In this document: positions 8,625 to 18,632 of the stretch, one piece after another
Layout of the letters: each line of letters starts with the position of its first letter
Numbering within the stretch: position 1 is the stretch's first letter
From: Falsigemmobacter intermedius
GTDB lineage: Bacteria; Pseudomonadota; Alphaproteobacteria; Rhodobacterales; Rhodobacteraceae
NCBI RefSeq assembly: GCF_004054105.1
Contig: NZ_SBLC01000007.1
Span: 1 to 64,000, forward strand
Length of the DNA: 64,000 nt
Direction of reading: 5' to 3'
Notes under the pieces: generated by a model
What the model was told of the DNA's origin: nothing
Databases searched by the model: none
The model's input: only the letters and a program-made list of their open reading frames with translations
Translations under genes and position numbers: made by a program

Positions 8625-11600
8625 TTACTCTGCCGGGATCGCTTCGCGTTCATCCGAGAGCGGATAGGGCAGATGGACCAGCATCTCTTTCGGGCAGACC
8701 TGCAGGAAATTCCCGCGCTCCGACGCCCAGTTCTGCAGGATCTCACCGGCCTTGCGGCTGCCGGTTTCGGCGAAGTGACGCTCAATCAGCCCCTTCAGCT
8801 GCGCTTCCCAGTGGCTGTGACCAAGGCCACAGGTCAGCAGCGTCTCTCCATTGACGTGATCTTCCGCCGTGCCTTCCGGGTCATAGAGATAGGCCATACC
8901 ACCCGTCATCCCTGCCCCGAAGTTCGCCCCGATCGAGCCGAGGATCACGGCCACACCGCCGGTCATATATTCACAGCCGTTGGAGCCGCAGCCCTCAATC
9001 ACCACGCTTGCCCCCGAGTTGCGCACGGCAAAACGCTCCCCCGCGCGGCCCGAGGCAAAGAGGAAGCCATCGGTTGCGCCGTAAAGCACGGTATTGCCGA
9101 TGATGGTGTTCTTTGAGGCATCGAGCGGCGAGCCCATCGGCGGACGCACGGTGATGATGCCGCCCGAAAGACCCTTGCCGACGTAATCATTGGCATCGCC
9201 CTGCACTTCGATCTTCAGACCGCGCACCGCAAAGGCACCCAGCGACTGACCGGCGGAACCTGCGAGTTTCACCGTCAGGTGATCGGGTTGCAGCGAGTTG
9301 CGCATGCCGAACTTGCGCACGATATGGCTTGAGGCGCGGGTGCCGATGGTGCGCAGAGTGTTCTGCACCGCATAGGACAGCTGCATCTTCTCGCCGTCTT
9401 CGAAGAAACGCGCGCCATCGCGGATGATTTCCGCATCCAGCGTATCCGGCACCGCATTGCGCGGTTTCGAGCGGTCATAGACCACCTGACGCGAACCATC
9501 GACCGAGATCAGCAGCGGGTTCAGGTCCAGGTCATCGAGGTTCGCAGCCCCACGGCTCACCTGCATCAGGCAGTCGGCACGGCCGATCACCTCATCCAGC
9601 GAGCGTGCGCCCAGCGAGGCCAGCAGTTCACGCACTTCCTGCGCATAGAAGGTGATCAGGTTCACCACCTTATCGGCATTGCCGGTGAACTTGTTGCGCA
9701 GCTCCGGGTTCTGCGTGCAGACGCCCACCGGGCAGGTGTTCGACTGGCACTGACGCACCATGATGCAGCCCATGGCGATCAGCGCAGCGGTGCCGATGCC
9801 GAACTCTTCCGCACCCATCATCGCCGCGATGATGATGTCACGACCGGTTCGCAGCCCCCCATCCGTGCGCAGCGTCACACGCTCCCGCAGGTTGTTCATG
9901 GTCAGAACCTGATGCGCCTCGGTCAGACCCATCTCCCACGGAAGGCCCGCGTATTTGATCGAGGTGCCCGGGGATGCGCCGGTGCCACCGTTGTGACCCG
10001 ACACCAGGATGACGTCAGCCTTCGCCTTGGCCACACCGGCCGCAATCGTGCCGACGCCCGAGGAGGACACCAGCTTCACCGTCACTTTGCAGCGCGGGTT
10101 GATCTGCTTCAGATCGTAGATCAGCTGGGCCAGATCTTCGATCGAGTAGATGTCGTGGTGCGGCGGCGGCGAGATCAGCGTCACGCCCTTGGTCGAGTGA
10201 CGCAGACGCGCAATCAGCTCGGTCACTTTCATGCCCGGAAGCTGGCCGCCTTCACCCGGTTTCGCGCCCTGGGCGACTTTGATCTCAAGCTCTTCGCAGG
10301 CGTTGAGATATTCCGCCGTCACACCAAAACGACCTGAAGCCACCTGCTTGATCTTGGCGCAGGGGTTGTCGCCATTCGGGAAAGGATGCTGGTGCGCCGG
10401 ATCTTCACCGCCCTCACCACTGTCCGATTTCGCGCCGATGCGGTTCATCGCGATGTTCAGCGTCATATGCGCTTCGGGCGACAGCGCCCCCAGCGACATG
10501 CCCGGCGTCACAAAGCGCTTGCGGATCGAGGTGATCGATTCAACCTCTTCAATCGGAACCGGCTTGCCCAGCGGCTTGATGTCGAGAAGATCGCGCAGGT
10601 GGATCGGCGGGTTCGAGCGCATGCGGGCCGAATACTGCTTCCACAGATCATAGCTCGCGCGGTCACAGGCCGCCTGCAGCATATGCATGGTCTGCGCTTC
10701 CCAGGCGTGTTTCTCGCCCGAGCGGCGGGCTTTGTAGAAGCCACCAATCGGCAGAACATTGCTGTCAGCTTTCCAGCCTTTGGCGTGGATTTCCGCCGCC
10801 TTATCCTGGATGCCGTGCAGGCCGATGCCCGAGATGCGCGAGTGCATGCCGGGGAAATATTCGGCCACCATGGCGCGCGACAGACCCACGGCCTCAAAGT
10901 TCAGACCACCGCGATAAGACGAGATCACCGAGATCCCCATCTTGGCCATGATTTTCAGAAGGCCCGCGTCAATCGCCGCGCGATAGTTGCGCATCGCCTC
11001 AACGAGCGTGCCTTCCATCAGGCCGCGCGCAATGCGGTCGCCGATGCTGTCCTGCGCCAGATAGGGGTTCACCGTGGTCGCACCACAGCCGATCAGCACC
11101 GCGAAGTAATGCGGATCGATGCATTCCGCAGACCGCACGTTGATCGAGCAGAAGGTCCGCAGGCCCTTGCGGGTCAGCCACGAATGCACGGCCGAGGTGG
11201 CGAGGATCATCGGGATGCCCGCACGATCCTCATTCTGATGCTCATCGCTCAGCACCAGCTGACCGGCACCGGAATGCACGGCGTCTTCGGCCTCATGACG
11301 GATGCGCTCAAGTGCCAGGCGCAGGCCGTCCTGATCGGCATCAGCCGGGAAGGTGCAGTCGATGTAAGCCACCTGCTCACCGAACTGCTTCACCATGGCG
11401 TCGAATTCCGCATTCGCCAGGAAGGGGCTTTCGAGCACCAGGATCTCGGTCTGCGCCGAGCTTTCATCGAGCACGTTCTTCAGGTTGCCAAAGCGCGTCT
11501 TCAGCGACATCACCCGGCCTTCCCGCAGAGAGTCGATCGGCGGGTTGGTGACCTGAGAAAAGTTCTGGCGGAAGTAATGCGAGAGCGGACGATAGACTTT

Positions 11601-13163
11601 TGAGAGAACCGCAGGCGGCGTGTCATCGCCCATCGAGGCAATCATCTCTTTGCCGTCTTCGGCCATCGGTGCCAGAACCTGCTCCAGCTCTTCGATGGTG
11701 TAACCGGCTGCGATCTGGCGCTTTTTCAGTTCTTCGCCTTCAAAGCGGACCGGCTCTGGCAGCGCATCAAGACCGGGCGAGAGTTCGACAATCTTGCCGA
11801 CCCATTCGCCATAGGGCTGGGCTGCGGCGAGTTTGTTCTTCATCTCGGTGTCGTGGTAAAGTTTGCCCTCAGCCATATCGACGGCAATCATCTGCCCCGG
11901 GCCAAGCGCACCTTTCTCGACGACCGTGAATTCATCCACCGGCACCATGCCCGCTTCTGAGCCCGCGATCAGCAGGTTGTCCCCGGTCACCACATAGCGC
12001 ATCGGGCGCAGGCCGTTGCGGTCCAGACCGCCGCAGACCCAGCGGCCATCGGTCATCGCCAGAGCGGCCGGGCCATCCCAGGGCTCAATGACCGAGTTGC
12101 AATAGGAATACATATCCGCCCAGGCCTTGGGCATATTGTCGGTCTGTTTCGACCAGGCTTCCGGCACCAGCATGGTTTTTGCCATCGGCGCCGAGCGGCC
12201 CGAGCGCACCATGGCTTCAAAGACCGCATCGAGCGCACCCGAGTCCGAGGTGCCGCCCGGAATGATCGGCTTGATGTCTTCCGCCATGTCACCGAAGGCC
12301 GAGGAGGCCATGCGGATCTCATGGCTCTTCATCCAGTTGACGTTGCCCTTCAGCGTGTTGATCTCGCCGTTATGGGCCAGCATGCGGAAGGGCTGCGCCA
12401 GCCACCACTGCGGGAAGGTGTTGGTGGAATAGCGCTGGTGATAGATCGCGAAGGCCGATTCAAAGCGCGGGTCTTCGAGGTCGGGGTAGAAGACCGCGAC
12501 CTGCTCTGCCAGCATCATGCCTTTGTAGATGATCGAGCGGCACGACAGAGAGCAGAGGTAGCAGCCATAGATCCCGGCAGCGGTCACGGCTTTCTCAATC
12601 CGGCGGCGGATAATGTAAAGCTCGCGCTCAAACTGCTCCTGGTCGATGTCTTTTTCGCAGCGGATCAGGATCTGCTCGATCTCCGGGCGGGTCGCATTGG
12701 CCTTTTCGCCCAGAACCGAGACATCCACCGGCACGTGACGCCAGCCGTAGATATAATGGCCCATCCGCAGAACTTCGGTTTCCACGATGGTCCGGCAGCG
12801 CTCCTGGGCGCCGAAATCGGTGCGCGGCAGGAAGACCTGGCCCACGGCGATCAGCTTGGAGGCATCGGGCTCATGGCCGGTGCGGCGGATCACATCGTTG
12901 AAGAAGGGAACCGGGATCTGCACGTGGATGCCCGCGCCGTCGCCGGTTTTGCCATCCGCATCCACCGCGCCACGGTGCCAGATGGCCTTCAGCGCATCGA
13001 TGCCCGACTGCACCACTTTGCGCGAGGGTTTGCCATCGATGGCGACCACAAGGCCCACACCGCAGGAGGAATGCTCATCATCCTCACGGTAGAGGCTGTG
13101 CTCACTCATAAAGCGGCGCTTGGCTTCCTCGGCGGCAACCCATGCCTCATCATACCTGGTCAT
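8625..13163 (-). CDS. gltB: Glutamate synthase (NADPH) large chain
   Basis: A 1512-residue alpha subunit of NADPH-GOGAT, making two glutamates from glutamine and 2-oxoglutarate. The mature N-terminal nucleophile is Cys34 in HSSCGVG, so the first 33 residues are a removable propeptide. The class II glutaminase domain (about 34-430) is followed by a central domain, the FMN synthase domain with the 3Fe-4S cluster cysteines in CIMVRQCQSNTCPVGVC, and the C-terminal GltB beta-helix (GSAGQSLGAF, then NTVLYGATDG). Full length for the family. It is last in the leftward operon gltD - unknown protein - gltB. Confidence 0.97.
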   Translation of the reverse strand: MTRYDEAWVAAEEAKRRFMSEHSLYREDDEHSSCGVGLVVAIDGKPSRKVVQSGIDALKAIWHRGAVDADGKTGDGAGIHVQIPVPFFNDVIRRTGHEPDASKLIAVGQVFLPRTDFGAQERCRTIVETEVLRMGHYIYGWRHVPVDVSVLGEKANATRPEIEQILIRCEKDIDQEQFERELYIIRRRIEKAVTAAGIYGCYLCSLSCRSIIYKGMMLAEQVAVFYPDLEDPRFESAFAIYHQRYSTNTFPQWWLAQPFRMLAHNGEINTLKGNVNWMKSHEIRMASSAFGDMAEDIKPIIPGGTSDSGALDAVFEAMVRSGRSAPMAKTMLVPEAWSKQTDNMPKAWADMYSYCNSVIEPWDGPAALAMTDGRWVCGGLDRNGLRPMRYVVTGDNLLIAGSEAGMVPVDEFTVVEKGALGPGQMIAVDMAEGKLYHDTEMKNKLAAAQPYGEWVGKIVELSPGLDALPEPVRFEGEELKKRQIAAGYTIEELEQVLAPMAEDGKEMIASMGDDTPPAVLSKVYRPLSHYFRQNFSQVTNPPIDSLREGRVMSLKTRFGNLKNVLDESSAQTEILVLESPFLANAEFDAMVKQFGEQVAYIDCTFPADADQDGLRLALERIRHEAEDAVHSGAGQLVLSDEHQNEDRAGIPMILATSAVHSWLTRKGLRTFCSINVRSAECIDPHYFAVLIGCGATTVNPYLAQDSIGDRIARGLMEGTLVEAMRNYRAAIDAGLLKIMAKMGISVISSYRGGLNFEAVGLSRAMVAEYFPGMHSRISGIGLHGIQDKAAEIHAKGWKADSNVLPIGGFYKARRSGEKHAWEAQTMHMLQAACDRASYDLWKQYSARMRSNPPIHLRDLLDIKPLGKPVPIEEVESITSIRKRFVTPGMSLGALSPEAHMTLNIAMNRIGAKSDSGEGGEDPAHQHPFPNGDNPCAKIKQVASGRFGVTAEYLNACEELEIKVAQGAKPGEGGQLPGMKVTELIARLRHSTKGVTLISPPPHHDIYSIEDLAQLIYDLKQINPRCKVTVKLVSSSGVGTIAAGVAKAKADVILVSGHNGGTGASPGTSIKYAGLPWEMGLTEAHQVLTMNNLRERVTLRTDGGLRTGRDIIIAAMMGAEEFGIGTAALIAMGCIMVRQCQSNTCPVGVCTQNPELRNKFTGNADKVVNLITFYAQEVRELLASLGARSLDEVIGRADCLMQVSRGAANLDDLDLNPLLISVDGSRQVVYDRSKPRNAVPDTLDAEIIRDGARFFEDGEKMQLSYAVQNTLRTIGTRASSHIVRKFGMRNSLQPDHLTVKLAGSAGQSLGAFAVRGLKIEVQGDANDYVGKGLSGGIITVRPPMGSPLDASKNTIIGNTVLYGATDGFLFASGRAGERFAVRNSGASVVIEGCGSNGCEYMTGGVAVILGSIGANFGAGMTGGMAYLYDPEGTAEDHVNGETLLTCGLGHSHWEAQLKGLIERHFAETGSRKAGEILQNWASERGNFLQVCPKEMLVHLPYPLSDEREAIPAE

Positions 13164-13276
13164 AGCTCACTCCTCAGGGCTGGCGGCGAGCGAAGCGCGG
13201 CGGCTTCGGTCACTGGTCTTGGCGGTGCCGGGGCGACCCGGCGAAAATCTGGTTCAAAACAGCGGGCGGCGGGGCG

Positions 13277-13993
13277 TTACGGCAGGGCCGCCAGCTGGGC
13301 AGTGCAGTCATATTCCGGTGTGACCGAGCGAAAGCCCGCATCCCCCGGCTCATCAAAACGCACCGGCGACCGGTCGATGCGCTCGCGGCCCTCGTCGCCT
13401 TCCCAGGTGCTCGGACCCGAGAAAAACAGCCGCCAGCCGCGGTGGATAAATTCCTGACCCGATGCGGTGCCGATCAGCCGGCCCGATGGGGTCTCTTCAC
13501 GAAACTCAAAGGCGGTCTCTTCCAGCTCGACACCGTCGATCACCGTCTTTTTGCCCGTCAGCCGGTCAGACCCGATATAGCGGATGGCCCCGCCCCCCGC
13601 GGCGTTTTGCGTGAAGTCATAGCTGTCCGCCCCGGTCGTGGTCAGGCCGGTGAAAGAGGCGGGGTCCGCAGGTCCGGGCACCAGACGGATATCCTCGCCG
13701 CTGGTCAGGTCGATCGACTGCAGCCATTCGGTTTCCGCATTGATCCGGCTGAGGAAGTAAGGCCCCTTCAGATCGAAATCGACGCGCCACTGATCTCCGG
13801 CCGGATCGGCTTTGCAGATATAGTGGTGCGAGACTCTGCAACCCTTGGCCTGAACGGTGAGATAGACCTCACAGCCATCGGGCGGGGTGAAAAGCCCCGA
13901 GGCCTGTGCGGGAAGTGCAACTGCAACGAGACCAAAGGAAAAGGCTGCAACAGCCCGCCAAACCCTTCTCAAACCTGCAACACCACCGCACAT
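13277..13993 (-). CDS. Predicted secreted protein of unknown function, between gltD and gltB
   Basis: A 238-residue protein. An N-terminal signal peptide ends near ALPAQASG. The mature part is beta-rich and contains three paired-looking cysteines near its start (CEVY, KGCRV, YICK) plus one near the C-terminus (YDCTAQL), suggesting disulfides in the periplasm. Two ATGs are 6 bases apart; the GGAGG site fits the inner one (13993, spacing 7) better than the outer (13999, spacing 1). I do not recognise the family. It lies co-directionally between gltD and gltB with gaps of about 40 and 113 bp, so it is probably co-transcribed with them. Confidence 0.75.
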   Translation of the reverse strand: MCGGVAGLRRVWRAVAAFSFGLVAVALPAQASGLFTPPDGCEVYLTVQAKGCRVSHHYICKADPAGDQWRVDFDLKGPYFLSRINAETEWLQSIDLTSGEDIRLVPGPADPASFTGLTTTGADSYDFTQNAAGGGAIRYIGSDRLTGKKTVIDGVELEETAFEFREETPSGRLIGTASGQEFIHRGWRLFFSGPSTWEGDEGRERIDRSPVRFDEPGDAGFRSVTPEYDCTAQLAALP

Positions 13994-14033
13994 TTCCATC
14001 CCTCCGGTGGACCCGGTCCCGCCGGGCCGCTGG

Positions 14034-15470
14034 TTACTCAGCCGCGATCTGACGACCCGCGCCGAGGTAATTGACGATCGAGGCGGCCGCTTCACGTCCA
14101 TCACGGATCGCCCAGACCACCAGCGAGGCCCCGCGCACGATGTCACCCACCGCAAAAACGCCCGGCAGGCTGGTCGAATGGGTGGCGAAATCCGCCTTGA
14201 TGGTCCCCCAGCGGGTCACGGCCAGTTCCGGCACATTCCAGAGGGTCGGGATCTCTTCAGGCTCAAAACCAAGCGCCTGGATCACCAGATCGGCGGGCTC
14301 AATGTAGTCAGCGCCCTCGATCACTTCCGGTGCCTGACGGCCCGAAACATCCGGCGCGCCAAGGCGCATTTTCTGCACGATCACGCCTTCGACATGTTCG
14401 CCGCCGGTGAAACCCTTCGGCGCGGTCAGCCAGACGAAATCCACGCCTTCTTCTTCGGCGTTCTGCGTCTCACGCTGCGAGCCCGGCATATTGGCTTTAT
14501 CGCGGCGATAGAGGCATTTCACCGAAGTCGCGCCCTGACGGATCGCGGTGCGCAGGCAGTCCATTGCGGTGTCGCCACCGCCGATGACCACAACGCGCTT
14601 GCCGGCGGCGTTCAGCTCGCCCGAGTCGAATTCCGGCACTTCGTCCCCGAAGCTCTTGCGGTTCGAGGCGGTCAGATAGTCGAGCGCTTTCACCACACCT
14701 TTGGCGCCCGAGCCCGGCGCGGTGACTTCGCGCACCTTATAGACGCCGGTGGCGATCAGAACCGCATCATGCTGGCCGCGGATCGCATCAAAAGAGATAT
14801 CCTCGCCGACTTTACAGTTCAGAACAAAGGTAACGCCGCTCTGCTCAAGCTGCTCGATGCGGCGCAGAACGACCGGCTTTTCCAGCTTGAAACCCGGAAT
14901 ACCATACATCATCAGACCACCCGCGCGGTCATAGCGGTCGTAAACCGTGACCTGCACACCGGCGCGGCGCAGCATATCGGCGGCAGCCAGCCCCCCGGGG
15001 CCCGCGCCGATGATGCCCACGCTTTCCGCGCGCTCCACCGAAGGCCGCACCGGCTGCACCCAGCCGTTTTCCCAGGCGGTATCGGTGATATATTTCTCAA
15101 CCGAGCCGATCGTCACGGTGCCATGCCCCGACTGCTCAATGACGCAGTTGCCTTCGCACAACCGGTCCTGCGGGCAGATACGGCCGCAGATCTCGGGGAA
15201 GGAGTTGGTGGCCTGGCTGACTTCATAGGCCTCCTGCAGGCGGCCCGTGGCGGTCAGGCGCAGCCAGTCGGGGATATTGTTCGACAGCGGGCAGTGCGCC
15301 TGGCAGTAGGGCACGCCGCACTGGCTGCAGCGGCTGGCCTGTTCGGTGGCTTTGGCGTCGGCATATTCACGGTAGATCTCGTAAAAATCCTGCGAGCGAG
15401 TTTCAGCTGCGCGCTTCTCGGGCATTTCTTTGCCCAGCGACACGAACTTCAGCATTTTCTCAGCAGCCAT
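14034..15470 (-). CDS. gltD: Glutamate synthase (NADPH) small chain
   Basis: A 478-residue beta subunit of NADPH-GOGAT that passes electrons from NADPH through FAD to GltB. Two 4Fe-4S cysteine sets are visible: Cys48/51/56/60 (CSQCGVPYCQAHC) and Cys95/99/105/109 (CGRICPQDRLCEGNC). The FAD-binding GAGPGG is at 155-160 and the NADPH-binding GGGDTAMD at about 290. It is the first gene of the leftward gltD - unknown - gltB operon; a TAGGAGG ribosome site precedes its ATG. Confidence 0.96.
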   Translation of the reverse strand: MAAEKMLKFVSLGKEMPEKRAAETRSQDFYEIYREYADAKATEQASRCSQCGVPYCQAHCPLSNNIPDWLRLTATGRLQEAYEVSQATNSFPEICGRICPQDRLCEGNCVIEQSGHGTVTIGSVEKYITDTAWENGWVQPVRPSVERAESVGIIGAGPGGLAAADMLRRAGVQVTVYDRYDRAGGLMMYGIPGFKLEKPVVLRRIEQLEQSGVTFVLNCKVGEDISFDAIRGQHDAVLIATGVYKVREVTAPGSGAKGVVKALDYLTASNRKSFGDEVPEFDSGELNAAGKRVVVIGGGDTAMDCLRTAIRQGATSVKCLYRRDKANMPGSQRETQNAEEEGVDFVWLTAPKGFTGGEHVEGVIVQKMRLGAPDVSGRQAPEVIEGADYIEPADLVIQALGFEPEEIPTLWNVPELAVTRWGTIKADFATHSTSLPGVFAVGDIVRGASLVVWAIRDGREAAASIVNYLGAGRQIAAE

Positions 15471-15694
15471 ACCGGGGCCTCCTACCTAGCGCAAAAGCTG
15501 TGTAAATCAGCACATTCTTCAGTAAAAGTCAGCATGACTGACCTATTTGTACGATTTTTCAGCCTCAATGCCAGAGTGAGGCAAAATTATTTAAAAATCA
15601 GGTAACATAAACTGACCTATATTCTCTCTTCCCTCCCGAAGCCCCCAGGGGGCAGGGTGCCGGCAGCGAATCACGAGTAACCCGAGGCCCGCGC
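15471..15694. promoter_or_regulatory. Divergent gltD / uppP control region
   Basis: A 224-bp AT-rich region. It contains a perfect direct repeat ACTGACCTAT (15537-15546 and 15611-15620, 74 bp apart, close to seven helical turns) and an inverted repeat AGTCA-GCA-TGACT (15527-15539... overlapping the first copy). A TATATT near 15618-15623 could be the -10 of uppP. A protein binding these elements is inferred, not shown. Confidence 0.45.
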
Positions 15695-16498
15695 ATGCCA
15701 CTGATGATCCTCTGTCTGCTTGCCATTGTGCAGGGCATCACAGAATTCCTACCGATTTCTTCATCGGCCCATCTGATCCTGCTGCATGAGATCAGCGGCC
15801 AGACCCCCAACGCGCTTGCGCTTGATGTCGCGGTGCATATGGGCTCAATCGTGGCGGTGCTGATCTATCTGCGCACGGAAGTCATGCAGGTGCTGCGGGG
15901 CTGCCTGCAGTGGCTGAGCGGCAACCGTGACACCACCGACGCCCGCCTTGCCCTTTGCCTTGTGCTGGTGACGATCCCCACACTCATCATCGGCGCGATC
16001 CTGGCCGTCACCGGCCTCGTCGATCAGCTGCGCAATCCGACCGTGATCGGCGTCACGATGATCGTCTTCGGGATCTGGCTCTGGTGGGCGCATAAAACCT
16101 CGCCCGAAGAGCGCGGGATGGACGACTGGCGCCTGAGCGATGTGGCGAAAATGGGTCTGTGGCAGGCCGTGGCGCTGATCCCGGGCACCTCACGTTCGGG
16201 GATCACCATGACCACCGCACGGCTTTTGCGCTTCAAGCGCCATGCGGCGGCGAAAATCTCAATGCTGATGTCGATCCCGGTCACGCTCTCGACCGGTGGA
16301 TATCTCGGCATCAAGGTGGCCAAAGACGGTATGCCCGACGGCCTCTGGGCCGATGTCGGTCTGGCCGCCCTGCTGAGCTTTATCGCGGCCTATATCTCGC
16401 TCGTGCTGATGATGAAGTTCCTGCACAGAGTCAGCTTCACGCCCTATGTGATCTACCGGATTATCCTCGGGGTGATCCTGCTCGTGGTCACGATCTGA
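15695..16498 (+). CDS. uppP: Undecaprenyl-diphosphatase (UppP/BacA)
   Basis: A 267-residue integral membrane enzyme that dephosphorylates undecaprenyl pyrophosphate to recycle the peptidoglycan lipid carrier; overexpression is linked to bacitracin resistance. The (E/Q)xxxE motif is Gln13-Gly-Ile-Thr-Glu17 in QGITEFLPISSSAHL, and the second active-site loop is IPGTSRSGITMT. Several hydrophobic helices span the length, which is typical (about 270). A two-way terminator follows. Confidence 0.95.
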   Translation: MPLMILCLLAIVQGITEFLPISSSAHLILLHEISGQTPNALALDVAVHMGSIVAVLIYLRTEVMQVLRGCLQWLSGNRDTTDARLALCLVLVTIPTLIIGAILAVTGLVDQLRNPTVIGVTMIVFGIWLWWAHKTSPEERGMDDWRLSDVAKMGLWQAVALIPGTSRSGITMTTARLLRFKRHAAAKISMLMSIPVTLSTGGYLGIKVAKDGMPDGLWADVGLAALLSFIAAYISLVLMMKFLHRVSFTPYVIYRIILGVILLVVTI

Positions 16499-16500
16499 CA

Positions 16501-16524
16501 AAAGCCCGCCTCACGGCGGGCTTT
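16501..16524. terminator. Bidirectional terminator after uppP
   Basis: A perfect 10-bp stem AAAGCCCGCC (16501-16510) with GGCGGGCTTT (16515-16524) and flanking T-run, between converging genes. Confidence 0.9.
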
Positions 16525-16528
16525 TTCA

Positions 16529-17188
16529 TCAGCTGAAATGCTCCAGCGTTTGCGCAAGCAGGCTGCGCCAGTCCTCAGCCGCAAAAGCATCCGCCTTGCT
16601 ATGGGGCGCAAAAGAGCTGACGTAGCCGCACAGAATATGCTCCGTCACAGGCTTAACCGTGGCAGCCAGGCCCTCCTGCCCCGCTGGTTTCACCCACAAG
16701 AGACGCACCGGGCGACCAGCCTTCCCGCTCAGCAGTTGCCAAAGCGCCATTATGGCCTGCGGGTCGGGATTACGGCTCTCTTTCAAAACAAAGATCGTGC
16801 GCTCGTCACTCAGGCTCTCGTGAAAGCGCTTGTAGAAATACTTTATCTTTCCCGCTTCTGCCTCATAAAGCGGCCGGCGTTCCTCTTCAGGCAAAACGAA
16901 GGTGAGGTTTTCCCCGGCTCGGGCGGAGTGCATCCGACTGTGAAACGCAATGTCATAGACGACATCACGGACCATATCCGGCGCATGCGGAACAAGGTTT
17001 TCAAAGGCAAAAAACCCCTCAAAATCGCGCCGGATCGCGACCGTTGTGGCCTCAAGCGAGGTTGAGAGCCAGCGAAACATACCAGAGTTCCCGTTCCCGG
17101 CCGCCTCGAGAACAAAGCCCACCTCACAATTGTGACCCAGGCTTTCAAAACGCTCACTTCCTGCCAAAGGAAGAACCTTTACCACCAT
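16529..17188 (-). CDS. DUF1796-like putative papain-fold protein
   Basis: A 219-residue cytoplasmic protein. The N-terminal SLGHNCEVGFVLE with Cys21, followed by a FRW motif, resembles the start of DUF1796 putative papain-like cysteine peptidases (SLGxxCxxAxxL...PFDW). A later His-containing stretch (YDIAFHSRMHS) could supply the catalytic His. These genes are often found near surface-polysaccharide loci, but here none is visible. The assignment rests on short motif similarity only. It is a single gene with a GGGAG ribosome site. Confidence 0.55.
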   Translation of the reverse strand: MVVKVLPLAGSERFESLGHNCEVGFVLEAAGNGNSGMFRWLSTSLEATTVAIRRDFEGFFAFENLVPHAPDMVRDVVYDIAFHSRMHSARAGENLTFVLPEEERRPLYEAEAGKIKYFYKRFHESLSDERTIFVLKESRNPDPQAIMALWQLLSGKAGRPVRLLWVKPAGQEGLAATVKPVTEHILCGYVSSFAPHSKADAFAAEDWRSLLAQTLEHFS

Positions 17189-17302
17189 GTACCGCTCCCT
17201 GCCGTAGAGGCTTCGAAAACTACTAAACCAAGAACTCCGGCAGCCTGATGCTGCGACTCACCTTATGGTTGTGTAGCTGTCTATCACGGGGGGCGTTCTG
17301 TG

Positions 17303-18571
17303 TCAGGTTTCGCTTCGGATCAGGATGGCGCGAAAATCATTCACGTTGGTTCCGGTCGGCCCCGGCGAGAAAAGATCACCCAGCGCATCAAAGGCGCCCC
17401 AGGCATCATTGCGGCTCAGATAACTGCGGGCAGGCTGCGCCCGGGCGCGCAGCCGCGCGGCAGTCTCCCCATCTGCAAAAGCCCCGGCATTGGCCTCTGA
17501 GCCGTCGATCCCATCAGTATCGGCCGCCAGAGCTGCCAGCGGCAGCCCCTCAGACGCCGCCGCGAAGGCCAGCAGAAATTCAGTATTGCGTCCGCCGCGT
17601 CCCGCTCCGCGCAGCGTGACGGTGGTTTCCCCACCCGAGAGCAGCACCACCGGCGGCACGAAGGGCCGGTCGCGCAGGGCCACCTCCCGCGCAAGGGCGG
17701 CATGGACCTGCCCCACATCCCGCGCCTCGCCCTCCATGGCGTCTGACAGGATAACCGCCGGAACACCCAGAGCTTCCGCCTCGCGGGCCGCGGCTTCCAG
17801 AGACAGGCGTGCGGAAGCGATCACCCGCACCTCATGACGGGCAAAAACCGGATCAGACGGCTGAGGCGCGGGGTCCCCCCCGCCCCGCAGCCAGTTCGCC
17901 ACGCGCGGCGGCAGATCGATCCGCCAGTCAGCCGCCAGCTGCAACGCCTCGGAGAGGCTGCCCGGATCCGGCACCGTTGGCCCCGAAGCCACCTGCGCCG
18001 GGTCATCACCGGGGACGTCAGAGACCACCAGCGAGACCACCCGGGCGGGATGCGCGGCCATGGCCAGCCGTCCGCCTTTGATGCGTGAGACCTGACGGCG
18101 CAGAGCGTTCATCACCGAAATCGGTGCACCCGAGGCCAGCAGGGCGCGGTTGAGATCTGCCTCATCCTGCAGGGTCAGCCCCTCCGGTGGCGCAGGCAGC
18201 AGCGCCGAGCCGCCGCCACAGATCAGCGCCACCACCAGATCGTCGGGCCCCAGCCCCTGCACCGCCTGCAAAAGCGCCTCTGAAGCCAGAAGACCTGCCT
18301 CATCCGGCACGGGATGCGCCGCCTCCATCACGCGGATGCGCGAGGTGGCGCAGCCATAGCCGTAGCGCGTGACCACGACGCCGCTCAGTTCCGCAGGCCA
18401 GAGCGCCTCAAAGGCCGCTGCCAGCTGCGCGGCCCCCTTACCTGCCCCGATGACCACGGTCCGTCCCTTTGGCACCTCCGGCAGATGCCCCGGAAGCACC
18501 TTTACAGGATCTGCCGCAGCAACTGCGGCGTGATAGAGACGGGCGAGAAAGTTTTTATCTTCAGACTGCAT
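17303..18571 (-). CDS. Glycerate kinase, type II (MOFRL family)
   Basis: A 422-residue enzyme of the GckA/TtuD family, phosphorylating D-glycerate (usually to 2-phosphoglycerate) in glycolate, serine-cycle or tartrate metabolism. The N-terminal domain shows [17 protein letters not shown] and [15 protein letters not shown]; the C-terminal MOFRL domain shows [23 protein letters not shown] and ends [14 protein letters not shown]. The ATG at 18571 gives the family length; a longer frame upstream lies antisense to corA. No glyoxylate-pathway gene is adjacent, so the pathway is open. Confidence 0.9.
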   Translation of the reverse strand: MQSEDKNFLARLYHAAVAAADPVKVLPGHLPEVPKGRTVVIGAGKGAAQLAAAFEALWPAELSGVVVTRYGYGCATSRIRVMEAAHPVPDEAGLLASEALLQAVQGLGPDDLVVALICGGGSALLPAPPEGLTLQDEADLNRALLASGAPISVMNALRRQVSRIKGGRLAMAAHPARVVSLVVSDVPGDDPAQVASGPTVPDPGSLSEALQLAADWRIDLPPRVANWLRGGGDPAPQPSDPVFARHEVRVIASARLSLEAAAREAEALGVPAVILSDAMEGEARDVGQVHAALAREVALRDRPFVPPVVLLSGGETTVTLRGAGRGGRNTEFLLAFAAASEGLPLAALAADTDGIDGSEANAGAFADGETAARLRARAQPARSYLSRNDAWGAFDALGDLFSPGPTGTNVNDFRAILIRSET

Positions 18572-18632
18572 GACGGGCACCTTCCCTGCCAGGATGCGTT
18601 TTGCCAATGACTTTTCGATCGGGAGACCCTTT

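Noticed and set aside
10386-11603. Long plus-strand frame antisense to gltB.
   Set aside because: Same artefact of GC-rich third positions; no recognisable domain.
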